DNA of 28,035 bases from Dehalococcoidia bacterium. Its GTDB lineage: Bacteria; Chloroflexota; Dehalococcoidia; GIF9; UBA5629. The stretch is from NCBI GenBank assembly GCA_016927965.1, contig JAFGLP010000045.1, forward strand, positions 1-28,035. Reading direction: 5' to 3'. Positions 8,582 through 16,470 of this stretch are shown one piece after another. Both the position numbers and the translations under genes were made by a program. How positions within the stretch are numbered: the first letter of the stretch is position 1; the number at the start of each line of letters is the position of its first letter. Under the pieces are notes generated by a model. The model was not told the DNA's origin, made no database searches, and was given only the letters and a program-made list of their open reading frames with translations.

Positions 8582-8602
8582 ATATGAATTTATTAATCAT
8601 AT
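8582..8602. promoter_or_regulatory. Inverted repeat upstream of thiolase-like gene
   Basis: Arms ATATGA (8582-8587) and TCATAT (8597-8602) are separated by nine bases, ending 27 bases before the start codon. The position suits an operator or leader hairpin. The surrounding 200 bases are very AT-rich and otherwise show only a weak TTGGAT / GATAAA promoter pair near 8494-8522. Confidence 0.25.
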
Positions 8603-8628
8603 CCTGCAAATAATTTTAGGAGGACTTA

Positions 8629-9804
8629 ATGTCTAGAAAAGTTGCTATTGTGGGCATCGGGATTACAAGACATACCAGCCGCAGGCCATATCAAAATGAC
8701 GGGGAGATGATATTTGAGGCGGTTAACTATGCGATGACAGATGCTCAACTCACCAGGAAAGACATTGAGACTGTCGTTATCGGCAATATGGATCTCTTTG
8801 AGGGACACTATCTTAATGATGGGCTGTTGGCAGATTACTCAGGAAGCATTGGAAAATCTGGATTTAAAATGAATACCGGAGGCACCGTGGGAACGATGGA
8901 GGTTGTAACGGCCTGGTACAACGTTGCTTCTGGATATTGCGATACTGCTATGGTAGTCGGTTGGGAGAAGCATGATGAAGGTGATGTACAGCCAGCCATA
9001 AGTACTATCTATGATCCTGCCTATCAGAGGAATTTTTCTGTGGGCGCATTGAGTGGCCTGGCCATCATGTCTAATGATTATATGGGACGCAGCGGCTGCC
9101 CCATTGAGATAGGTGCATTGGTAAGATCATTTGCTTCGGAAAATGCTGCACGCAATCCCAACGCACATGTCAGGGAAAGGTTTACCCCCGAACAGGTAAT
9201 GCACGCCAGAATGGTGCTCTATCCTTTGACTATGTTTATGATTTGCCCAACCAGTCTGGGCGCCTGTGCTCTTATTTTAGCCAGCGAAGAAGCGGCGAAA
9301 AAAATAACTAAAAAGCCTGTATGGATCAAAGACCATGTTACCGTACATGCCGAGGAAGGCGGCGGGTTATGGGACCACATGGCTGGAGGAGGAGTACGCA
9401 GGAACACTGAAACTGAAGCAGGAAAAACAATCCTCAAACGCAATCATATCACCAAACCGCTGGAAGAAATACAGCTCATGGAGATGTATGATCCATGCCC
9501 GTTCTTCCATCCTTTCTTCCTGGAAGATTTCCAGCTATGTCCTGAAGGCCAGGGTTGGAAATTAATTGAAAAAGGGCTCACCAGCAGAGAAGGTTCATTT
9601 CCTATTTCTCCATCGGGAGGAGTAATGTGCACAAATGCTATCGGTGATTCAGGTACAGTCCGTGTTGCTGAAGCCGCACTGCAACTCCGGGAAGATGCGG
9701 GAGAGCACCAGGTCACCCGTAAAGTTAAACAGGCACTGGCCAGTGGTTTCGGCGGATCAAACTGGACGGATCTGTTCCTGCTTACCAATGATAAAGACTG
9801 GTAA
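8629..9804 (+). CDS. Thiolase-fold (SCP2-like) protein lacking the nucleophilic Cys
   Basis: A 391-residue member of the thiolase superfamily, annotated in most genomes as acetyl-CoA acetyltransferase. The N-terminal VAIVGIGITRH and the C-terminal SGGVMCTNAIGDSG and AEAALQLREDAGEHQV segments are family features. Where active thiolases carry the acyl-accepting Cys (NxxCASG), this protein reads MNTGGTVGT (81-89), so the Cys is Gly. The GHP histidine motif is also replaced (TNAIG, 335-339). Cys334 is the one cysteine close to the C-terminal catalytic region. Ordinary Claisen thiolysis is therefore unlikely. Ltp2-type aldolases and non-catalytic thiolase partners lose the same Cys. No DUF35 partner is adjacent. 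AGGAGG five bases before ATG supports the start. An acyl-CoA ligase follows. Confidence 0.8.
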   Translation: MSRKVAIVGIGITRHTSRRPYQNDGEMIFEAVNYAMTDAQLTRKDIETVVIGNMDLFEGHYLNDGLLADYSGSIGKSGFKMNTGGTVGTMEVVTAWYNVASGYCDTAMVVGWEKHDEGDVQPAISTIYDPAYQRNFSVGALSGLAIMSNDYMGRSGCPIEIGALVRSFASENAARNPNAHVRERFTPEQVMHARMVLYPLTMFMICPTSLGACALILASEEAAKKITKKPVWIKDHVTVHAEEGGGLWDHMAGGGVRRNTETEAGKTILKRNHITKPLEEIQLMEMYDPCPFFHPFFLEDFQLCPEGQGWKLIEKGLTSREGSFPISPSGGVMCTNAIGDSGTVRVAEAALQLREDAGEHQVTRKVKQALASGFGGSNWTDLFLLTNDKDW

Positions 9805-9868
9805 TTTTCCTCTATAATCAGATGTTTATAATTTGCTCGAAGCATAGAAGAAATATCAGTGATAGAAA

Positions 9869-9884
9869 TGTAAAGCGGTTTACA
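9869..9884. promoter_or_regulatory. Palindrome TGTAAA-GCGG-TTTACA, operator candidate
   Basis: A perfect 16-bp palindrome (six-base arms around GCGG), 146 bases upstream of the acyl-CoA ligase start. It resembles LacI-family operators (TGTAA...TTACA) but has a centre two bases longer. Function is inferred from form only. Confidence 0.3.
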
Positions 9885-9896
9885 CAATAAAATATG

Positions 9897-9954
9897 GGCA
9901 ACACGGTGCAAGGCAATATCTTTATCGGAATGTACTGGCCTTACACCGGTTGCC
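9897..9954. repeat. Long imperfect inverted repeat (stem-loop)
   Basis: The left arm 9897-9914 and right arm 9938-9954 pair over about 17 positions, with one bulged A and one wobble-compatible C/T difference, around a 23-base loop. The right arm begins GCCTTACACCGG and the left begins GGCAACACGG. There is no T-run after it on the plus strand; on the minus strand CATATTTT follows. It could be a terminator for the thiolase-like gene, a REP/MITE-like element, or an RNA structure. Confidence 0.55.
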
Positions 9955-10030
9955 TGAAAATAATAAGGTTGCGAGGTTGTGTAACGGCATACGGTTAATT
10001 GTTGTAAGGTAAAAAATGAGGAGGTGAGGC

Positions 10031-11695
10031 ATGACGAATGATCCTTACGCAAGCAAGTTCTGGAAGAAATCTTTCGATCCGCACGTAAAAGACCACTTCG
10101 ACTATCCCGAGAATAAAACGTATACCGACCTTTTTGCGGAAGCCGTAAACGAAGTGCCTGACATTACGGCGATCAGCTACTCGGGAAAGGACATCAGCTT
10201 TAGAGAACTGGACAACCTTTCCAACAGGTTCGCCAATTTTCTTATTCAGATGGGGCTAAAGCAGGGTGATGTTGTTGGAGTATACTCGTTGAATCTGCCG
10301 GCCTATTACATAGCGATACCGGGTATTGCCAAGGCTGGATGCGTGTTGTCAGGGGTAAGTCCGTTGCTGACACCCAGGGAACTTGAGTATCAGCTTAATG
10401 ATTCGGGGGCCAAAGTACTGGTAGCCCTGGACCTGTTCTGGAACAATGTTAGCCAGGTTATGGCTAATACTGATTTAAAAGCCATCGTTCTAACCGGTTT
10501 TAACGACTTTCTTCCTGTTGAACAGCCAATCAATCTGCCAGCATCTTCCATAAGTACGTTAAGATTTACAGACTTAATGAATGAATATCCTGACAGTCCT
10601 GTCCAGGTTAAAGTCGATGATACTTTCCCTTTTCTCATGCAATACACAGGTGGCACTACCGGGCCGTCAAAAGGAGCAGTGCTGACCCACAGGAATATAG
10701 CAAGACATATGATACAGTGGCAAAATTTCACTGACGGGCAAAAGGGACAGGAACGTATCTTGTGTCCATTCCCGCTTTTCCACCAGGCCGGTCTTTTGAA
10801 TTGCCTCTACTGCTTTATGATGGCCACACCGCAGGTAGCAGTACCTAATCCAAGAGATTACGACGCCATAATCAGAATCTACAAAGAGTATAAACCAACT
10901 GTTATTACTGCAGTGCCAACTATATTTATGGAGTTAATTAAGAAGCCTGAGTTCAGACAGCTTGATTTTTCTCAGCTTTTAATGTGTGCTAGCGGCGCAG
11001 CGCCTTTCCCTGTTGAATATATTAAGGAACTTGAAAACATAGTGGGAGAAGGAAAGCTGATCGAGGTATATGGCATGACTGAGACAAGTCCTTTGATAAC
11101 TTCAAATCCGCGTTACGGCAAGCATAAAGCCGGTTCAGTCGGGCTGCCAATAGCGGACACGGAAGTTAAAGTTGTCGATCCTTCCACCGGGGAGCCGGTC
11201 CCGATCGGAGAGCCAGGAGAACTCATCGTCAAAGGCCCGCAGGTTATGAAAGGCTATCATAATAAACCTGAGGAAACGGCCAACACGCTGCGTGATGGAT
11301 GGCTGCATACTGGAGATATAGTTACCATGGATGAAGACGGTTATCTTGTTATCGTGGACCGCTTGAAAGACATGGTTAATGTATCCGGTTTTAAAGTTTT
11401 CACCCGAGAACTTGACGAAGTGATCTGCCAGCATCCCGACGTGGATATTGCTGCTTCCATCGGGTTGCCGGACCCGGCAAGACCTGGAGCAGAGTTGGTA
11501 GCTTCAGCAATAGTTCTCAAACCCGGCATTGAAAGGAGCGATTCAGAGAAAGAAAAAATCCTTAATTATATTAAAGAACGGGAAGCTCCTTATAAAGTGC
11601 CTAAGGTGATAGAGTTCATGGACCAACTGCCTATAAGTGCCGTTGGCAAGGTGTTAAAAAGAGAGCTGCGTTCACTGCTTAAACCTAATACGTAA
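10031..11695 (+). CDS. AMP-forming long-chain fatty acid/acyl-CoA ligase
   Basis: A 554-residue ANL-superfamily ligase, the usual length for bacterial FadD-like enzymes. Motifs are YTGGTTGPSKG (205-215, phosphate loop), YGMTETSP (adenylate motif), GWLHTGDI, the hinge VDRLKDMVNVSGFKV and the C-terminal PISAVGKVLKREL with the catalytic Lys. GAGGAGGTGAGG just before the ATG is a strong ribosome site. It differs clearly from the 643-residue synthetase in the liv operon (short C-terminus, TGGTTG loop), so the two probably activate different acids. It follows the thiolase-like gene after 226 bases of palindromes and structure, so it may have its own control. It ends at a strong hairpin. Confidence 0.92.
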   Translation: MTNDPYASKFWKKSFDPHVKDHFDYPENKTYTDLFAEAVNEVPDITAISYSGKDISFRELDNLSNRFANFLIQMGLKQGDVVGVYSLNLPAYYIAIPGIAKAGCVLSGVSPLLTPRELEYQLNDSGAKVLVALDLFWNNVSQVMANTDLKAIVLTGFNDFLPVEQPINLPASSISTLRFTDLMNEYPDSPVQVKVDDTFPFLMQYTGGTTGPSKGAVLTHRNIARHMIQWQNFTDGQKGQERILCPFPLFHQAGLLNCLYCFMMATPQVAVPNPRDYDAIIRIYKEYKPTVITAVPTIFMELIKKPEFRQLDFSQLLMCASGAAPFPVEYIKELENIVGEGKLIEVYGMTETSPLITSNPRYGKHKAGSVGLPIADTEVKVVDPSTGEPVPIGEPGELIVKGPQVMKGYHNKPEETANTLRDGWLHTGDIVTMDEDGYLVIVDRLKDMVNVSGFKVFTRELDEVICQHPDVDIAASIGLPDPARPGAELVASAIVLKPGIERSDSEKEKILNYIKEREAPYKVPKVIEFMDQLPISAVGKVLKRELRSLLKPNT

Positions 11696-11724
11696 TCGTT
11701 ATTTGCTGGATACACCTGTTAATA

Positions 11725-11754
11725 GAGGCCACCTGTTATATAACAGGTGGCCTC
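11725..11754. terminator. Perfect 14-bp hairpin after acyl-CoA ligase
   Basis: The arms GAGGCCACCTGTTA and TAACAGGTGGCCTC are perfect complements with only two bases between, 29 bases after the ligase stop. There is no clear T-run (ATTATG follows). In RNA the stem would close with a four-base loop. It is most likely a terminator. Confidence 0.65.
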
Positions 11755-11839
11755 ATTATGATGCCTGACTGGATAATGATACAATTCCAGGTTAGCTGCT
11801 GTTATATTGCATATCATATCTTTTTAAGGACAAGCCTAC

Positions 11840-13978
11840 TTGATTGAGTCCGATTATCACCACATCGCCAATACGCTGGGAACTGAGCCATGGCAGGTCA
11901 AAGAGGTTGAAGCACTGCTTAAAGACGGAGCCACAATTCCCTTTATCGCCCGATACCGCAAGGAGAGAACAGGTTCTTTAGATGAAGTCATCGTCACCGG
12001 CATAAGGGATATGCTGGCACAGCTCGCATCATTGAACAACCGCCGGGAAGCTATATTAAATTCACTCGTGGAACGCGGGTTGCTTACTGACGATTTAAGT
12101 AAATCCATACAGGTGGCAAGTACAATAACCGCACTGGAAGACATCTATTTGCCTTACCGGCCAAAGCGCCGTACACGGGCTACTATTGCACGGGAAAAAG
12201 GTCTTGAAGCGTTAGCCCGATTGCTTTATACCCAGAGCGGCGATCTTGACCCGGAAAAAGAAGCTGCTGTATTCGTGGATGAGTCTGCAGGGGTTACTTC
12301 TGTTGAGGAAGCCCTCGCCGGAGCCAGGGACATTATGGCGGAATGGATAAGTGAAGATATTGAAATCAGGCAGATAATGCGTGAACTCTTTGAGAAAAAT
12401 GGCATTATGTTCTCAAAAGCAGCCAGGGGAAAGGAAAATGAGGGTATTAAATACCAGGACTACTTCAACCGGCAGGAACCAGTTGCAAAGATTCCAGGAC
12501 ATCGCATACTGGCTATATTTCGCGGTGAAAATCAAGGTATGCTTAGCGTAACTATACGTCCAGAGGAAGAAAAAGCATTATCTTTATTGCAGCGACGTTT
12601 AATTAAAGGCAATAATGAATCAGCAAAGCAGGTGCTGACAGCCATGGAGGATAGCTATATGCGGCTGATTGCGCCTTCGCTGGAAAATGACGTAAGGCAT
12701 AAGGTTAAAGAACGTGCCGATGCAGAAGCTTTAAAAGTTTTTGCCAGTAATATTCGAAATCAGCTCATGTCACCTCCGCTGGGGCAAAAAGTAGTACTGG
12801 CTATTGATCCGGGCTATCGCACCGGCTGTAAGGTTGTCTGCCTGGACCGGCAGGGGAACCTGATGCACTCAACCACTATTTATATTGAACAATCCAGGCA
12901 AAGTAGTGATACCGCAAAACATACTCTCAGGGAGCTTGTAGGGAAATTTAATATTGATGCTGTCGCCATCGGAAACGGCACAGCCGGGCGCGAGACAGAA
13001 GAATTTGTTCGCTCTATTGGACTAACTGATACGGTACAAATACTGATGGTTAATGAAAGTGGAGCTTCGATCTATTCGGCCTCTCAGGTCGCCAGGGAAG
13101 AGTTCCCCGATGTGGATTTGACGGTACGCGGCGCTGTGTCAATAGGACGCAGACTGTTAGATCCGCTTGCGGAGTTAGTCAAGATTGATCCAAGGTCCAT
13201 CGGTGTCGGGCAATACCAGCACGATGTAGACCAGGTTAAATTAAAAACCCGCCTTGATGACGTTGTAATAAGCTGTGTTAATGAAGTCGGTGTGGAGGCG
13301 AATACTGCCAGCAAGCAGCTACTTTCATATGTTTCAGGGCTTGGACCCATGCTGGCAAATAATATTTTTGAGTACAGGAAATTTAATGGGCCATTCCGCA
13401 GCCTCAATGAATTGAGAAAAGTACCCAGGCTCGGTCCTAAGGCTTATGAACAGGCAGCAGGGTTCCTACGTATACAAGATGGGGAAAACCCGCTTGATGC
13501 CAGTGCCGTGCATCCGGAAAATTACAGCCTGGTATCGCGTATAGCAAATGATCTCGGCTGCATCTCAGTAGCCGGACTTATAAATAACCTGGAACTCCTG
13601 AAAAAAATAGATCCTTCAGTCTATATTGAGGATGGGGTAGGATTACCAACTTTAACCGATATCCTGGCAGAACTCAGTAGACCTGGACGTGATCCGCGTA
13701 AGCGATTTGAAGTATTTAGTTTTACTGCTAAAATTAAAAGTATTGATAATCTTAAACAGGGGATGGTACTTCCCGGAATAATAACTAATGTGACCAACTT
13801 TGGAGCTTTTGTTGATATAGGCGTGCATCAAGATGGTCTCATTCATATCAGCCAGCTATCGGATAAATTTGTAAAAGACCCGACTGCCATTGTAAAAATC
13901 AATCAAAGAGTGGCAGTCACTGTATTAAATATCGATATTGAGCGTAAGCGTATTAGTCTGGCGCTTAAAACACAGTAG
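11840..13978 (+). CDS. tex: Tex-family RNA-binding transcriptional accessory protein
   Basis: A 712-residue cytoplasmic nucleic-acid-binding protein, the standard Tex length. Domains in order: the Tex N-terminal helical region with ATIPFIARYRKERTG (about 33-47), the YqgF-like RNase H fold starting near 316 (AIDPGYRTGCK), tandem helix-hairpin-helix motifs near 500-530 (GLGPMLANNI, VPRLGPKAYEQAAGF), and a C-terminal S1 domain near 638-708 (GIITNVTNFGAFVDIGVHQDGLIHISQLS). The start is a TTG with AAGGA nine bases upstream; no ATG fits the conserved N-terminus. It follows the ligase terminator and is probably monocistronic. Tex affects transcription and RNA handling and is widely conserved. Confidence 0.95.
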   Translation: MIESDYHHIANTLGTEPWQVKEVEALLKDGATIPFIARYRKERTGSLDEVIVTGIRDMLAQLASLNNRREAILNSLVERGLLTDDLSKSIQVASTITALEDIYLPYRPKRRTRATIAREKGLEALARLLYTQSGDLDPEKEAAVFVDESAGVTSVEEALAGARDIMAEWISEDIEIRQIMRELFEKNGIMFSKAARGKENEGIKYQDYFNRQEPVAKIPGHRILAIFRGENQGMLSVTIRPEEEKALSLLQRRLIKGNNESAKQVLTAMEDSYMRLIAPSLENDVRHKVKERADAEALKVFASNIRNQLMSPPLGQKVVLAIDPGYRTGCKVVCLDRQGNLMHSTTIYIEQSRQSSDTAKHTLRELVGKFNIDAVAIGNGTAGRETEEFVRSIGLTDTVQILMVNESGASIYSASQVAREEFPDVDLTVRGAVSIGRRLLDPLAELVKIDPRSIGVGQYQHDVDQVKLKTRLDDVVISCVNEVGVEANTASKQLLSYVSGLGPMLANNIFEYRKFNGPFRSLNELRKVPRLGPKAYEQAAGFLRIQDGENPLDASAVHPENYSLVSRIANDLGCISVAGLINNLELLKKIDPSVYIEDGVGLPTLTDILAELSRPGRDPRKRFEVFSFTAKIKSIDNLKQGMVLPGIITNVTNFGAFVDIGVHQDGLIHISQLSDKFVKDPTAIVKINQRVAVTVLNIDIERKRISLALKTQ

Positions 13979-14037
13979 TTAATTACATAGTCTATATACA
14001 GAAGTCTATCCGCTATAAGGACGAAACATATATTGCG

Positions 14038-14059
14038 TTATAACCGTAAGCGGTAATAC
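14038..14059. promoter_or_regulatory. Operator-like palindrome, site 1 (CCG-TAAG-CGG)
   Basis: Half-sites TTATAACCG (14038-14046) and CGGTAATAC (14051-14059) flank a four-base spacer. It shares its architecture with three further sites around the orphan HTH gene. Its centre is 126 bases from site 2, twelve helical turns, so the two sites would face the same side of the helix. Confidence 0.5.
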
Positions 14060-14156
14060 TTATTATTTACCAGTTAAATAAATGTGTCTCTATATTCCAT
14101 ATTTCACGTCATCTTCATAGACACGTAGTCTATTAAATTCAATGGTAAACAACGCC

Positions 14157-14186
14157 TTGATTATTATAGCCGCTGACGGTTATAAT
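14157..14186 (+). promoter_or_regulatory. Promoter of the orphan HTH gene
   Basis: The -35 TTGATT (14157-14162) and a perfect -10 TATAAT (14181-14186) are separated by 18 bases. Transcription would start near 14193, giving a leader of about 14 bases that carries AGGAGAGG before ATG. The spacer is filled by operator site 2. Confidence 0.65.
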
Positions 14187-14188
14187 AA
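14161..14188. promoter_or_regulatory. Operator-like palindrome, site 2, overlapping the HTH promoter
   Basis: Arms of 12 bases, TTATTATAGCCG (14161-14172) and CGGTTATAATAA (14177-14188), are reverse complements at 11 of 12 positions, with spacer CTGA. The right arm covers the -10 box and the left arm touches the -35, so a bound dimer would block RNA polymerase. This suggests autorepression. Confidence 0.6.
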
Positions 14189-14206
14189 AATACAGGAGAG
14201 GTGATT

Positions 14207-14377
14207 ATGTATACCACATATGAAGCTTCCAGGTTAATAGGTGTCTCTGAACGACAGGTCCGAACGCTTCTAAAACAGGGTAAATTAGAAGGCCAGAAGA
14301 TTGGCCGTGACTGGGTTATTTTCAATCTAAATTATAAAAGGAAAAGAAAACCCAGGCTAAAGCAAGTGAAAGACTGA
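14207..14377 (+). CDS. Orphan small HTH DNA-binding protein (excisionase/MerR-like)
   Basis: A 56-codon gene. The product starts MYTTYEASRLIGVSERQVRT, a helix-turn-helix of the excisionase/HTH_17 (MerR-like) type: YEASRLIGVS and ERQVRTLLKQGKL form the two helices and QKIGRDWVI the wing. A basic tail follows (KRKRKPRLKQ). There is no effector domain, so it is probably a simple DNA-binding protein or directionality factor. AGGAGAGG six bases before ATG and the promoter with an operator in its spacer argue strongly that it is expressed and autoregulated. It stands alone: no integrase, transposase or toxin gene is next to it. It could be the surviving regulator of a lost element or a dedicated regulator of the neighbouring sites. 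Confidence 0.85.
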   Translation: MYTTYEASRLIGVSERQVRTLLKQGKLEGQKIGRDWVIFNLNYKRKRKPRLKQVKD

Positions 14378-14492
14378 CTGTATATCAGTTAATCTTTCGT
14401 AGGACAGCACCATTAAATTAAAAGCGGCTTTGTTTATTACAGAGTACGATTATAAAACTGCTTATTCAAGTACAATTCGGCATAAGCTGTAA

Positions 14493-14516
14493 CAGGTAAA
14501 TTTTATTAATTACCTG
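14493..14516. repeat. Inverted repeat CAGGTAA / TTACCTG
   Basis: Seven-base perfect arms separated by ten AT bases, 115 bases after the HTH gene and just before operator site 3. On the plus strand ATTTTAATAATC follows, so a weak terminator is possible. Confidence 0.3.
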
Positions 14517-14523
14517 ATTTTAA

Positions 14524-14545
14524 TAATCTCCGTTTACGGTATTAA
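14524..14545. promoter_or_regulatory. Operator-like palindrome, site 3 (degenerate)
   Basis: The core CCG-TTTA-CGG (14530-14539) matches the spacing of the other sites. Flanks are AT-rich but do not mirror each other well. It is the weakest member. Confidence 0.3.
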
Positions 14546-14709
14546 CGTTCTTACACACCTAATACCCTCTAAGCATAATGGTACCATTGAAAACCTGCAA
14601 TCAGTTTTATTTAATCCGCATAATATTATTACTAACTTTATATAACTTGATCTTTGCTATTACCTATTCAATAGAAAATGTCATGCCAGGTACTTGACAT
14701 ACATTTAAT

Positions 14710-14731
14710 TAATAGCCGTTAACGGCTATTA
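14710..14731. promoter_or_regulatory. Operator-like palindrome, site 4 (perfect)
   Basis: TAATAGCCG (14710-14718) and CGGCTATTA (14723-14731) around TTAA form a perfect 22-bp palindrome. It lies 42 bases beyond the 3' end of the MFS gene, with a TTGACA at 14694-14699 just to its left. Confidence 0.55.
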
Positions 14732-14772
14732 TGTGTATTCCAGTATGATTATTTCTACAGTTTTATTGTGAT

Positions 14773-16032
14773 TTATAAATATTGTTCAGCAGTCCCACCT
14801 GCTTTACCTGCTTCTTTTATCAATAACGCAGCAGGCACCGATATAATATACATGGCCAGTAGAGAAATGAAAGCGATATGGTAATCACCGGAATAATCAA
14901 ATATCATAGAAGTCACCAATGGCCCCAGTGCTGTTCCTGCAGCATAACTTAGAAAGGCAACGGAAAATATTTTGGCGTATTCTTTAGTACCAAGATTTTC
15001 GCTTACCATCATGGATAGAGTTGGCAACCATGCGCCCGTCCCCAGGCCGAGAACAAGCGCATATCCAATAGCGAGCGCAGCAGGCGAAGCCTCGTTTATA
15101 TTAAGCAGTAAAATAATGCCTGCTGCCTGTAGTCCAATGCCAATAAAACTTGCGTGGTTGGCTCTGATATGGTCGCATAGCCAACCAAACAGGTACTTGC
15201 CTACTGCGCTGGCCAATCCTATAATTCCCAGACATATTGAAGCCAGTCCAACAGGAAAGCCCATATCATTCATATAGGGTATTTGATTTTGAATCGCCCC
15301 GACCTGGGCTAATTGCGTAAAAAATACAACTACAATGATGAACCAGAAAGCCATTTTCCCAGTCGCTTGCTTTAATGTCACCCCGTGAAGCATAGGTGGT
15401 GTATAGGTATTGGGGCTATCGTTATTATCCGGTTTAGCAGTCTTAGAATTAGATCTGAATGCCAGCGTTGTTAGCAATATCAGTGATATCAGTGAGAAAG
15501 CGGCCATTACTACGTAGGTCATCCTCCAGCCAAAGCCGGGGATCAATACGCTTGAAATAAGCGGACTAAATACTAGTCCACCCAGACCCACACCAGCCGA
15601 CATGAAGCCTATGGCAAGCCCCCTTTTTTCATGGAAATGGTAGGTTATTATGGTACTGGCCGGTATAGGGCCTATACCGGTCATTCCCAGTCCCATTAGA
15701 CCGCTATAAATATAATACTGGACCAGGCCGTTCACTGTACTCAGGCCAAGCAACCCTGCCCCGAAGATAATTGCGCTGATAATAACAATCTTTTTTGCGC
15801 CCCAGCGGTGAATTGCCGTTCCCGTTAGTGGCGATAACGTTCCTGAAAGAAGAAACGTAATTGTAAAGGCAGCCATGATAGCGCCGCGCTCCCATGAGAA
15901 GGCATCCTGCAGCGGCTTTATGAACAAGCTGAAAGCATAAAACCCGCAGCCTGACCAGATAAAGGCACAAAGAAATGCCACGGCCATTACCATGCCTTTG
16001 CCAGAAGAGGTTTGGTTAGATCGTAGTTCCAT
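14773..16032 (-). CDS. MFS transporter, possible carboxylate (OFA/MCT-like) type
   Basis: A 419-residue polytopic inner-membrane protein with about twelve hydrophobic segments, the usual MFS size. The first repeat starts with a cytoplasmic N-terminus, then FLCAFIWSGCGFYAFSLF and the loop GTAIHRWGAKK, the MFS motif A position. A cytoplasmic central loop (RSNSKTAKPDNNDSPNTY) separates the halves, and GWLCDHIRANH is the matching loop in the second half. The pattern (FIKPLQDAFSWERGAIMAAF near the start) is typical of oxalate/formate antiporter or monocarboxylate-like MFS proteins, so an organic acid substrate is possible but unproven. The start codon has only a weak ribosome site. Confidence 0.85.
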   Translation of the reverse strand: MELRSNQTSSGKGMVMAVAFLCAFIWSGCGFYAFSLFIKPLQDAFSWERGAIMAAFTITFLLSGTLSPLTGTAIHRWGAKKIVIISAIIFGAGLLGLSTVNGLVQYYIYSGLMGLGMTGIGPIPASTIITYHFHEKRGLAIGFMSAGVGLGGLVFSPLISSVLIPGFGWRMTYVVMAAFSLISLILLTTLAFRSNSKTAKPDNNDSPNTYTPPMLHGVTLKQATGKMAFWFIIVVVFFTQLAQVGAIQNQIPYMNDMGFPVGLASICLGIIGLASAVGKYLFGWLCDHIRANHASFIGIGLQAAGIILLLNINEASPAALAIGYALVLGLGTGAWLPTLSMMVSENLGTKEYAKIFSVAFLSYAAGTALGPLVTSMIFDYSGDYHIAFISLLAMYIISVPAALLIKEAGKAGGTAEQYL

Positions 16033-16051
16033 TACCGATTATTAGTGGATT

Positions 16052-16080
16052 AGTATAACAGCAAGCAAGAAATCAGTGAA
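16052..16080 (-). promoter_or_regulatory. Candidate promoter of the MFS gene
   Basis: On the minus strand, -35 TTCACT (16075-16080) and -10 TATACT (16052-16057) are separated by 17 bases. The predicted start near 16045 leaves a leader of about a dozen bases, which fits the absence of a strong ribosome site. Confidence 0.4.
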
Positions 16081-16470
16081 AATCACATGTACATCTACCA
16101 GCCACTCCTTTTATGTCACTTCTTAATTGATCAATACATTACGCATATACAGCACTGCATTAACTTGATCGTTTTTATTATCGATTATTAATTTCCTGTT
16201 CTGTAATATGTAATTGTATTACTTACAAAATTACATGCTGTGAGAGACAGTATTTTCCTGATATTAGGAGAATGCTGCTTTTAATTAAGTATCGGGAGGA
16301 TACGCTGATTTAGTGTCGCACGCCTATATTATTTGCCAGGATGCATCAGTGGCAGGCTATTGAATCAAATTGAACTTAGGATTATTATACGTAATTATCC
16401 CCCTACGACAGGGACAGATATATAATTTTGCCAGTAAATACCTATTTGTAACTAGTGGTACAATTGTAGT
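16081..16470. other. AT-rich divergent intergenic stretch
   Basis: About 390 bases between the MFS gene and the AT-rich two-TM gene. It contains a GGGAGG motif near 16295 that is followed almost at once by a stop codon. I see no RNA gene, terminator or clear repeat. Confidence 0.45.

Noticed and set aside
14107..14133. ATAGAC / GTCTAT palindrome and repeated GTCTAT near the HTH gene
   Set aside because: Short arms with common AT flanks; does not match the CCG-N4-CGG pattern.
14694..14732. TTGACA with downstream TATTAT as a promoter reading toward site 4
   Set aside because: Spacing is 27 bases, too long, and no plus-strand gene follows.
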